From WHSP01 sp040905505 (lineage in GTDB: Bacteria; Gemmatimonadota; Gemmatimonadetes; Longimicrobiales; Longimicrobiaceae): a stretch of 11,582 nucleotides of DNA. The translations under genes and the position numbers were made by a program. This document shows positions 5,095 through 11,582 of the stretch, in pieces (position 1 is the stretch's first letter; every line of letters begins with the position of its first letter). Below the pieces are notes generated by a model, which was given only the letters and a program-made list of their open reading frames with translations, was not told the DNA's origin and ran no database searches. The stretch is taken from contig JBBDRL010000018.1 in NCBI GenBank assembly GCA_040905505.1, positions 1 to 11,582 of the forward strand. Reading direction: 5' to 3'.

Positions 5095-7086
5095 ATGGCC
5101 AATCCCAGCAAGTTCCCGAAAGAACGTCGATCCGGCACGGGCGATCGGAGATCGAGCCCCACGCCGGGAAGCCCGATGAACGACCGCCGCACCCGCTTCT
5201 CGCTCGGCTACTTCTTCCTCGCCTTTCTCATTCTGATCGCGATCCAGACCCTCTTGAGCAACCAGGGTACGGAGGAGCTGCGCTACAGCGAGCTCAAGGA
5301 TCGGATCGCGGCCGGCGAGGTGACGGAGGTGCGGATCGGGGAGCAGGTCATCGAGGCCACCCCCGTAGATTCGATCCAGCAGGCCACCGAGACCCGAATT
5401 TGGCGCGCCACGCAGCCGCCCTTCGAGGACGAGGAGCTCATGCCGCTGCTCGACGAGCAGGGCGTCGCGTACGAGGGTGTTCTACAGGGATGGCTGTCTC
5501 AGGCGCTCATCTGGCTCATCCCGTTAGGGGTGATCCTGCTCTTCTGGTTCTGGATGCTGCGGCGTATGAACCCCACTCAGGGCGTGCTCACGGTGGGGAA
5601 GAGCCGGGCCCGCATCGTCGGCGAGGAGGGGACGGGCGTGACCTTCGAGGACGTGGCGGGCGTCGACGAGGCGAAGCAGGAGACGGCGGAGGTGGTCGAG
5701 TTCCTCCAACGGCCCGAGAAGTTCGCCGACCTCGGCGCCAAGATCCCCAAGGGCGTGCTTCTGGTCGGTCCCCCGGGGACCGGCAAGACGCTCCTGGCCC
5801 GGGCCGTGGCCGGCGAAGCTGGGGTGACCTTCTTCTCGATCTCGGGCGCCGAGTTCGTCGAGATGTTCGTGGGCGTCGGCGCGGCGAGGGTCCGGGACCT
5901 GTTCGCGCAGGCAAAAGCCCAGGCTCCCTGCATCATCTTCATCGACGAGCTGGACGCCCTCGGGAAGTCGCGCGGAGCTGGCGGGACCATGGGTGGGCAC
6001 GACGAGCGCGAGCAGACGCTGAATCAGCTTCTCGTCGAGATGGACGGCTTCGACCCGCGGCTCGGGGTCATCATCATGGCCGCGACGAACCGCCCGGAGA
6101 TCCTCGACACGGCGCTTCTCAGGCCCGGTCGCTTCGACCGGCAGATCCTGGTCGACCGGCCCGACGTGAACGGTCGGCTCGACATTTTGAGGATCCACGG
6201 CGCGGGGATCAAGCTGGCCGAGGAGGTGAACCTGGAGAAGGTGGCCCGCAGGACTCCCGGCTTCGTCGGGGCGGACCTCGCCAACCTGCTGAACGAGGCG
6301 GCTCTGCTGGCGGCCCGCCGCGATCAGCCGGCGGTCCGGATGCGCGAGATCGACGATGCCGTCGACCGCATCATCGCAGGCCTGGAGAAGAAGAACCGGC
6401 TGATCAACGAGAAGGAGCGCACGATCGTCGCCTATCACGAGGCGGGGCATGCGATCGTCGCCGAGCGGGTCGAAACGGCGGACCCCGTTCACAAGATCTC
6501 GATCATCCCGCGCGGGCTCGCGGCGCTGGGTTATACGCAGCAGCTCCCGACAGAGGACAGGTACCTGCTCACGAAGCAGGAGCTGATGGACCGCATCGCC
6601 GTGCTCCTCGGCGGACGCGTGGCGGAAGAGATCGTCTTCGACGAGATCTCGACAGGCGCCGGCAACGACCTCGAACGCGTCACCGATTTGGCTCGACGCA
6701 TGGTGATGGAATACGGGATGTCCCGTGCGCTTGGGCCGATCAACTATCGCGATGCGCCCTCCTCACCGTTCCTGACGAACGGCGACGGCGGTCTGCACGC
6801 GCAGGGAAGGAAGTACTCGGAGGAAACGGCCCGGGCGATCGATCAGGAGGTTTACGGAATCGTCGACGGCACGCACACCCGCGTGAGGAAGCTCCTCGAA
6901 GGAGATCGCGACATCCTCGAGGTGCTGGCGAAGCGGCTGCTCGAGAAGGAGGTCGTCGACGAGACGGAGCTCAGGGAGATCATGGGCCTCCCGCCGCGCA
7001 AGAAGGCGCCCGACGAGGGCCGTGTCGTCAGCGTTCCATCGCCCGAACTGCCGGGCGCTGAGGATGAGACGCGGACCGGGGATTGA
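5095..7086 (+). CDS. ftsH: ATP-dependent zinc metalloprotease FtsH
   Basis: The protein has 663 residues: a membrane-anchored hexameric AAA+ protease that extracts and degrades misfolded membrane proteins and short-lived cytosolic regulators. In order: a basic cytosolic N-terminus, TM1 (about 35-51), a short periplasmic domain, TM2 (about 132-154), Walker A GPPGTGKT (225-232), Walker B IIFIDE (280-285), the second region of homology ATNRP (330-334) with arginine fingers R346 and R349, the zinc site HEAGH (448-452) and a third metal ligand, probably D525 in GAGND. All catalytic residues are present. The tail is acidic and hydrophilic, as usual. The chosen ATG gives a 34-residue basic leader. 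A second ATG at 5176 (residue 28), preceded by a weak GGGAAG, would also leave a complete protein; the start is therefore uncertain, the identity is not. The TGA overlaps the start of a possible small ORF. Confidence 0.96.
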   Translation: MANPSKFPKERRSGTGDRRSSPTPGSPMNDRRTRFSLGYFFLAFLILIAIQTLLSNQGTEELRYSELKDRIAAGEVTEVRIGEQVIEATPVDSIQQATETRIWRATQPPFEDEELMPLLDEQGVAYEGVLQGWLSQALIWLIPLGVILLFWFWMLRRMNPTQGVLTVGKSRARIVGEEGTGVTFEDVAGVDEAKQETAEVVEFLQRPEKFADLGAKIPKGVLLVGPPGTGKTLLARAVAGEAGVTFFSISGAEFVEMFVGVGAARVRDLFAQAKAQAPCIIFIDELDALGKSRGAGGTMGGHDEREQTLNQLLVEMDGFDPRLGVIIMAATNRPEILDTALLRPGRFDRQILVDRPDVNGRLDILRIHGAGIKLAEEVNLEKVARRTPGFVGADLANLLNEAALLAARRDQPAVRMREIDDAVDRIIAGLEKKNRLINEKERTIVAYHEAGHAIVAERVETADPVHKISIIPRGLAALGYTQQLPTEDRYLLTKQELMDRIAVLLGGRVAEEIVFDEISTGAGNDLERVTDLARRMVMEYGMSRALGPINYRDAPSSPFLTNGDGGLHAQGRKYSEETARAIDQEVYGIVDGTHTRVRKLLEGDRDILEVLAKRLLEKEVVDETELREIMGLPPRKKAPDEGRVVSVPSPELPGAEDETRTGD

Positions 7087-7181
7087 CCCAGCGCGAGCGG
7101 CCCACCACGCCGCTCGAGGACGAGGAGCAGGACCTCGAGGATCTTTCCGATCCACCACAGGCGGAGGGCGATCGGGAATAG
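7083..7181 (+). CDS. Possible 32-residue acidic ORF overlapping the ftsH stop
   Basis: A TTG at 7083-7085 overlaps the ftsH TGA (TTGA arrangement, typical of translational coupling) and opens a frame ending at TAG 7179-7181. The product would be very hydrophilic and acidic, with clusters such as LEDEEQDLEDL in the middle. Third codon positions over the first 18 codons are all G or C, as in real genes here. Against it: TTG starts are rare, there is no proper Shine-Dalgarno, and the peptide is short and low in complexity. The frame is also open upstream to 7068, so a frameshift late in ftsH could append it to FtsH, or it could be the remnant of a longer tail. I recognise no family. Confidence 0.3.
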   Translation: MTQRERPTTPLEDEEQDLEDLSDPPQAEGDRE

Positions 7182-7201
7182 GGCGCGCAGGAAAGCATGT
7201 C

Positions 7202-7229
7202 GGGGTGGAGGGTCCCCGGGCCCTACCCC
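7202..7229. terminator. Possible hairpin between the convergent ftsH and waaA genes
   Basis: GGGGT (7202-7206) pairs with ACCCC (7225-7229), and AGGG (7209-7212) with CCCT (7221-7224), leaving a 2-nt bulge and an 8-nt loop. It sits in the convergent gap and overlaps the waaA stop codon (7223-7225). There is no T-tract on either strand. It may serve both genes, but the signal is weak. Confidence 0.3.
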
Positions 7230-8524
7230 GAAGCGATATCCATCGCCTCATTGATCAGGCGGGCACCCGAGGCGGCGGCGCCGGTCCCCCGGGCGTTGTT
7301 GGCGCGGGCTGCCGCGCCCGCCGCTTCCCGCTTGTGGCGGTCGGCGGCCAGCACGGCGAGCCGCCGACCGAACTCGAGCTGGTCGCGCACGACGAATCCC
7401 CCGCCCGCGACGACCATCCCGGAAGCTTCCCGCGCGTTCGAGTTCTGCGGGCCGTACAGCACCGGAATCCCGAAGGCCGCGGGCTCCAGGATCGAATGGA
7501 GTCCTGCTGAACCGAAGCCGCCGCCGACGTACGCGATGTCGGCGAGTCCGTACAGGTCCCCGAGCACGCCGAGTCGATCGACGATCAGGACCGCACCGGG
7601 ATCGCCGGGCTCGCCGAAACGGCTCAACCGCACCGCCCCCAGCCCCGCCCGCGCCGCGCGCTGCTCGAGCTGGCGCAGGTGCGGCTCCGATGGTTCGTGC
7701 GGGACTACGATCAGGCGTTCGCGCTCGCCCGCGCCCGGGAGACTGGCGAACGCCGCGATCAGCAGATCCTCGTCCTCCGACCAGGTGGACCCGGCGACGA
7801 TCGTGAGCCGCCGCGGATCGCGGATCTCCTCGAGGAGAGAGGCACTGGCGCCTGCCGTGGCTGCGCGTCGGGCGACCTGATCGAACCGGGCGTCACCCAT
7901 CACTACGATTCGCTCGGCGGGTACGCCGAGCGCCTGATACCGGGCGGCGTCGGCCGGGGAGATCGCGCCAACGATGGTGAGACGGGAATGCGCAGAGGTG
8001 AGGAGCGTGCGTGTCGGCCAGCGTAGACGCGACGATCCCTCCGGCAGGGTGGCGCTGAGTAGAAGCACGGGGATCCCTCGCCGCACCGCTTCCCGGGTGA
8101 GGTTCGGCCACACCTCCGTCTTGGAGAAGACGAGGGCCGAGGGGCGCAGGGCGTCCAGCACCGGGCCCACTTCGTCGGGAAGGTCGATGGGGAGATAGTC
8201 CGCCACGTCGGCGCCGAAGCGGTCCGCGAGACGTTCGGCCGAAGGCGAGAAATAGGTGTACGCGATCTGCAGATCCGGCGCGGCCACCCGTAGGGCTTCC
8301 ATGACGGCTTGGGCCTGCAGCCCCTCCCCCACGCTCGGGGCATGGAACCAGACCAGACCTCGGCGCGCCTCTCGCGCCGCCGACGCCCAGCGCGCGAGGC
8401 GCGCCCCGGCCCCCCGCCGCCCGCGGACGCCTCGCGCCAGCTTTCCCTCGCCCCGCGAAACCAGCGGTAGTGCCCCCCGCAGGAGCCGGAGCCCCATCGT
8501 GTAGACCGCCTCGCTCTTCGCCAT
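7223..8524 (-). CDS. waaA: 3-deoxy-D-manno-octulosonic acid (Kdo) transferase, GT30
   Basis: The protein has 433 residues from the ATG at 8524, close to the usual size (about 425). It transfers Kdo from CMP-Kdo to the lipid A precursor at the inner face of the cytoplasmic membrane, founding the LPS core, so the cell makes LPS. A short membrane-binding helix (about 7-23) is followed by the GT-B N-domain with HAPSVGEG (61-68), whose Glu 67 is the expected catalytic base, and SKTEVWPNL (134-142). The C-domain has AGSTWSEDED (244-253), VPHEPSE (274-280), LYGLADIAYVGGGF (324-337) and HSILEPAAFG (343-352) for CMP-Kdo binding. An in-frame ATG at 8560 would add 12 residues. I prefer 8524 because it gives the family-like N-terminus and has a -10-like TACCTT 7 nt upstream. 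It converges on ftsH and diverges from uvrA, so it is monocistronic here. Confidence 0.93.
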   Translation of the reverse strand: MAKSEAVYTMGLRLLRGALPLVSRGEGKLARGVRGRRGAGARLARWASAAREARRGLVWFHAPSVGEGLQAQAVMEALRVAAPDLQIAYTYFSPSAERLADRFGADVADYLPIDLPDEVGPVLDALRPSALVFSKTEVWPNLTREAVRRGIPVLLLSATLPEGSSRLRWPTRTLLTSAHSRLTIVGAISPADAARYQALGVPAERIVVMGDARFDQVARRAATAGASASLLEEIRDPRRLTIVAGSTWSEDEDLLIAAFASLPGAGERERLIVVPHEPSEPHLRQLEQRAARAGLGAVRLSRFGEPGDPGAVLIVDRLGVLGDLYGLADIAYVGGGFGSAGLHSILEPAAFGIPVLYGPQNSNAREASGMVVAGGGFVVRDQLEFGRRLAVLAADRHKREAAGAAARANNARGTGAAASGARLINEAMDIASG

Positions 8525-8537
8525 TGCAGCCAAGGTA
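8525..8537 (-). promoter_or_regulatory. Putative leaderless promoter of waaA
   Basis: On the minus strand TACCTT (8537-8532) fits TANNNT and ends 7 nt before the ATG at 8524, the same spacing as in the DUF2723 gene. No TTGACA-like -35 is evident at 16-18 nt, and there is no Shine-Dalgarno. Confidence 0.35.
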
Positions 8538-8580
8538 GGGCGGCTGGCGCCGCATCGCATCCCCTACGGATCGGAGGCAG

Positions 8581-8594
8581 GTGGGGATTCCCAC
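8581..8594. promoter_or_regulatory. Palindrome GTGGG-N4-CCCAC across the uvrA -35
   Basis: The inverted repeat GTGGG (8581-8585) / CCCAC (8590-8594) overlaps the candidate -35 of uvrA and lies between the divergent waaA and uvrA promoters. uvrA is LexA-controlled in many bacteria, but this sequence matches neither the CTGT-N8-ACAG nor the GAAC-N4-GTTC type. Any SOS role is speculative. Confidence 0.3.
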
Positions 8595-8616
8595 GATCGC
8601 GGGCGTTCGGTACATT
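8588..8616 (+). promoter_or_regulatory. Putative leaderless promoter of uvrA
   Basis: TTCCCA (8588-8593) and TACATT (8611-8616) each match four of six consensus bases and are separated by the ideal 17 nt. The -10 ends 6 nt before the ATG at 8623, so the transcript would begin at the start codon. Confidence 0.5.
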
Positions 8617-8622
8617 TTCGGG

Positions 8623-11505
8623 ATGATGAAAGACAGGATCGTCGTTCGCGGCGCGCGGCAGCACAATCTGAAGAACATCGATCTCGACCTGCCCCGGCGG
8701 TCGTTCGTGGTGATCACCGGCCCGTCCGGATCAGGGAAGTCGTCGCTCGCGTTCGATACGATCTACGCCGAGGGGCAACGCCGTTATGTCGAGTCGCTGT
8801 CCACCTACGCGAAGCAGTTCCTAGAACGGATGGAGAAGCCGGACGTGGATCGCGTCGAAGGCATCTCCCCCGCCGTGGCGATCGAACAGCGGAACCCGAC
8901 GAAGACGAGTCGGTCCACCGTGGGGACGGCGACCGAAGTCCATGACTACCTGCGTCTCCTGTGGGCCCGGGTCGGCCGCACGTGCTGCCCGGGCGCCGGA
9001 GGCGAGCCATGCGGCCGGGAGGTTCGTCCGGATACCGTGGAGAGCGCCACGGACCGGATCCTCTCGTTGCCCGAACGTGCCCGGATCCTCATCACCTTTC
9101 CGCTTCCCCGCTCCGCGCGTGTGACGCACACGCTGGTGATCGAGAACCTGCGGGCGCTTGGATATGTGCGGGTGCTGGCCGACGGACGCGAGATCCATCT
9201 GGACGAGTTCCCCGAGGACGTCGACCTGACGCAGGCGGACCTCCTCGTAGTGGTCGACCGGCTACGGGTGGATCCCGACGACCGCCCGAGAATCGCCGAC
9301 TCCGTGCAGACCGCATTTCAGGAGGGCGAGGGTGAAGCGATCGCCGTGATCGTGGATGCCGATTCGTCCACGGCCGATGGGGCGAAACCGCCGGCGCGGC
9401 TCGCGTTCACGGAGCGGTTCAGGTGTCCAGACCATCCTGAGATAACCTTCCCCGCACCCTCGCCTCAGCTCTTCTCGTTCAACAATCCGTACGGCTCGTG
9501 TCCGGAGTGTACCGGCTTCGGAGCCGTGTTGCGTTACGACGCGTCGCTCGTCGTGCCGAATTCCACACGTTCGCTGGCCGATGGCGCGGTGGACCCGTGG
9601 AGTAAACCGCGCTATGAGACGCGTCGCCGCAAACTCGCGCAGTTTGCCGCGCGGGAGGGCCAGTCGATGGATGCCCCCTGGGAGGACCTGCCGCAGCCTT
9701 TTCGAGATTCGATACTCGAGGGGGCCAGCGGCTTCGAGGGCGTCCTCCCCTTTCTGGAGAGTCTCGAGCGGAAGCGCTACAAGCAGTACATCCGCGTTTT
9801 CCTGCGCCAGTACCAGAGCGCCAGCCCATGCCCTACCTGTCGCGGGACCAAGCTTCGAGCGGAGGCGCTGCGCGTTCGAATCGCCGGGGTGAATATCGCC
9901 GATGTCTCGCGCCGGCCTCTGGGTCAGCTCCGCGCCTGGGTAGCCTCCCTGGCGCAGCAGGAGACGGGCCTGACGGCAACTGAAAGGGAGATCGCCGAAT
10001 CCATCCTCCGTGAGCTCACCGCCCGCATCGGGTTCCTCGACGACGTCGGGCTGGCATATCTGACTCTGGATCGGCAGATGCGAACGCTGTCCGGCGGGGA
10101 GGCCCAACGGATCTCGCTGGCCAACGCGCTCGGCAGTAGCCTGGTCGATACCATCTACGTTCTCGACGAGCCCACCATCGGCCTCCATCCCGCCGACAAC
10201 GACCGCCTGCTCCGCCTCCTGCTCCAGCTACGCGATGGCGGCAACACGGTGCTGGTCGTCGAACACGATCCGGAAGCGATGCGCGCGGCCGACTACCTGG
10301 TCGAGCTCGGTCCCGGTAGCGGGGATCGGGGCGGCGAGGTCGTATTCGCCGGTACCCTCAGCGCGATGCTGGAGGCCGATACGCTCACCGGTCGCTTCCT
10401 CGCCGGGGAGGAGGAAATCTCCATCCCGGAGAGGCGCCGGGTCGACGCACTCCCGAGGATCCGCGTCACGGGGGCGCGGGAGCACAATCTGAAGAATGTC
10501 GATGTCGAGGTCCCCCATCGCGCCCTGACGGTCGTGACCGGGGTGTCGGGCTCCGGGAAGTCGACGCTGGTCCACGACGTTCTCTACCGGGCGCTGGAGC
10601 GCAGTATGAGTGGCGGCAACACCACGGCGAAGCTCCACCTCGGCGAGACTGTGGGCGAGGTCGAGAGCGTGACCGGGTTTGAGCGGCTGAAGGAGGTGGT
10701 GCTGGTGGATCAATCACCGATCGGACGGACACCTCGCTCGAATCCGGTCACCTATATCAAGGCATACGACGAGGTCCGGAAGGTCTTCGCCGCTCTGCCG
10801 GAAGCCAGAAAGCGTGGGTTCTCCGCCCGCCACTTCTCCTTCAACGTGAGCGGCGGCCGTTGCGAAGCGTGCAAGGGGGACGGTCAGGTGAAGGTCGAGA
10901 TGGTCTTCATGGCAGACGTCTTCGTGCCTTGCGACGTTTGCGGCGGCTCCCGGTTCACCCCCGAAGTCCTCGAGGTCGCCTACCGCGGGCGCGGCACATC
11001 GCTCGATCGGGGTAGGGGCGCGAACATCGCCGATGTCCTCGAGATGACCGTCGATGAGGCGATTCGCTTCTTCCTGCACGAGGATCGACTCGGCCAGGCA
11101 CTCTGGCACCTTCAGCAGGTGGGGCTCGGGTATCTCCGTCTAGGCCAGCCGGCGCCGACGCTTTCGGGCGGCGAGGCCCAGCGGATCAAGATCGCGCGCG
11201 AGCTCGCCCTCGGCGCACGGCGTAGCGGCCGCAAGCTCTACATCCTCGACGAGCCGACCACCGGGCTGCACCTGGACGACGTGCGAAAGCTCCTGCGCGT
11301 CCTGGGGGACCTGGTCGACGCCGGCCATACCGTCGTGCTCATCGAGCATAACCTCGAAGTCATCAAGACGGCCGACTGGATCATCGATCTCGGACCCGGA
11401 GCGGGCCCCGACGGCGGGCGGGTCGTCGCGATGGGCACGCCGGAAGAGGTCGCCGGGGTGCAGGAGAGCGTTACCGGACGTTACCTGCGCCCGCTGCTCG
11501 AGTAG
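8623..11505 (+). CDS. uvrA: Excinuclease ABC subunit A
   Basis: The protein has 960 residues, slightly longer than E. coli UvrA (940). It is the damage-sensing ATPase of nucleotide excision repair; dimers load UvrB onto lesions. The first ATPase has Walker A GPSGSGKS (33-40), signature LSGGE (489-493) and Walker B YVLDEP (512-517). The second has GVSGSGKS (640-647), LSGGE (847-851) and YILDEP (873-878). The UvrB/DNA-binding region and zinc modules lie between. Zinc site 1 reads C268-H271-C293-C296, so one usual Cys is His. Zinc site 2 is C747-C750-C770-C773. The usual CPxCG near residue 122 is expanded (C122, C130). About ten residues (791-800) seem inserted before the NIADVLEMT motif. Two adjacent ATGs (8623, 8626) fit the family start. 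The frame is open from a GTG at 8581, but that start would place the promoter-like boxes inside the gene. Divergent from waaA. Confidence 0.95.
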   Translation: MMKDRIVVRGARQHNLKNIDLDLPRRSFVVITGPSGSGKSSLAFDTIYAEGQRRYVESLSTYAKQFLERMEKPDVDRVEGISPAVAIEQRNPTKTSRSTVGTATEVHDYLRLLWARVGRTCCPGAGGEPCGREVRPDTVESATDRILSLPERARILITFPLPRSARVTHTLVIENLRALGYVRVLADGREIHLDEFPEDVDLTQADLLVVVDRLRVDPDDRPRIADSVQTAFQEGEGEAIAVIVDADSSTADGAKPPARLAFTERFRCPDHPEITFPAPSPQLFSFNNPYGSCPECTGFGAVLRYDASLVVPNSTRSLADGAVDPWSKPRYETRRRKLAQFAAREGQSMDAPWEDLPQPFRDSILEGASGFEGVLPFLESLERKRYKQYIRVFLRQYQSASPCPTCRGTKLRAEALRVRIAGVNIADVSRRPLGQLRAWVASLAQQETGLTATEREIAESILRELTARIGFLDDVGLAYLTLDRQMRTLSGGEAQRISLANALGSSLVDTIYVLDEPTIGLHPADNDRLLRLLLQLRDGGNTVLVVEHDPEAMRAADYLVELGPGSGDRGGEVVFAGTLSAMLEADTLTGRFLAGEEEISIPERRRVDALPRIRVTGAREHNLKNVDVEVPHRALTVVTGVSGSGKSTLVHDVLYRALERSMSGGNTTAKLHLGETVGEVESVTGFERLKEVVLVDQSPIGRTPRSNPVTYIKAYDEVRKVFAALPEARKRGFSARHFSFNVSGGRCEACKGDGQVKVEMVFMADVFVPCDVCGGSRFTPEVLEVAYRGRGTSLDRGRGANIADVLEMTVDEAIRFFLHEDRLGQALWHLQQVGLGYLRLGQPAPTLSGGEAQRIKIARELALGARRSGRKLYILDEPTTGLHLDDVRKLLRVLGDLVDAGHTVVLIEHNLEVIKTADWIIDLGPGAGPDGGRVVAMGTPEEVAGVQESVTGRYLRPLLE

Positions 11506-11510
11506 GGTTG

Positions 11511-11582
11511 AGTGGCCGTGATCCCAGCTCGCTCGCCGTCATCTCGGATCCCTCGCCGCCATCCTTGGCCCCTCGCCGCATC
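11511..11582. repeat. Imperfect 20-bp tandem repeat behind uvrA, cut by the window end
   Basis: Units at 11511-11530, 11531-11550, 11551-11570 and a partial one at 11571-11582 share a GCCG(Y)CATC-like core at constant 20-bp spacing. The first unit is the most diverged (13 of 20 positions match the second), and the last has lost one base. The array starts 5 bp after the uvrA stop. No gene or terminator hairpin is seen in it, and it may continue outside the window. Confidence 0.6.

Noticed and set aside
5524..6492. 322-codon open frame on the minus strand inside ftsH
   Set aside because: It mirrors the AAA+ domain codons of ftsH, and its composition (Asp, Val, His, Leu) is typical of a shadow frame. 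No start signal or motif.
8581..8622. GTG at 8581 as the uvrA start
   Set aside because: The UvrA family N-terminus begins at M-K-D-R-I, and the upstream stretch holds a -35/-10 pair. No Shine-Dalgarno supports the GTG.
9262..10188. 308-codon open frame on the minus strand inside uvrA
   Set aside because: Antisense shadow of a conserved UvrA region; no recognisable domain or ribosome binding site.
10987..11022. Tandem duplication as the origin of the UvrA insertion
   Set aside because: GGGCGCG occurs at both edges, but the copies are 29 bp apart and the inserted bases do not resemble the flanks; a 30-bp in-frame duplication is not supported.

Overview
The window is GC-rich, densely coding bacterial DNA with six clear protein genes, all apparently intact. 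A diderm, LPS-making bacterium is indicated by a Kdo transferase (waaA) and a secreted beta-barrel-like protein. The DUF2723 membrane protein is a family common in Gemmatimonadota and Bacteroidota. With the high GC and the tandem 7-mers between genes, the best guess is Gemmatimonadota or a neighbouring lineage. This is an inference from family resemblance, not a demonstrated placement.

Layout. 1-86: tandem heptanucleotide repeats, starting directly behind the stop codon of the first gene. 87-2405 (-): DUF2723 GT-C-type membrane protein. 2406-2648: its promoter region with two small palindromes, then two strong GC hairpins behind the next gene. 2649-3212 (-): small outer-membrane-type protein, started at a GTG with a good Shine-Dalgarno. 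3213-3534: 322-bp divergent control region with a perfect hairpin and a TGAC-type inverted repeat. 3535-5034 (+): trpE. 5095-7086 (+): ftsH. 7083-7181 (+): a possible 32-codon acidic ORF overlapping the ftsH stop. 7223-8524 (-): waaA, convergent with ftsH. 8525-8622: 98-bp divergent promoter region. 8623-11505 (+): uvrA. 11511-11582: imperfect 20-bp tandem repeats running off the window end.

How the genes relate. No single pathway or dedicated operon is visible. The genes are housekeeping: tryptophan synthesis, membrane proteostasis, lipid A-core assembly and nucleotide excision repair, plus two envelope proteins of unknown role. trpE and ftsH are 60 bp apart on the same strand and may share a transcript, but no trpG or other trp gene is in the window. 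FtsH and WaaA are functionally close, since FtsH controls LPS synthesis in E. coli, but here they converge and are not co-transcribed.

The most notable non-coding pattern is that three of the six genes (DUF2723, waaA, uvrA) have a TANNNT -10-like hexamer ending 6-7 nt before their ATG and no Shine-Dalgarno, as expected for leaderless transcripts. I found no mobile element, CRISPR array, tRNA or rRNA, and no convincing new multi-gene system.
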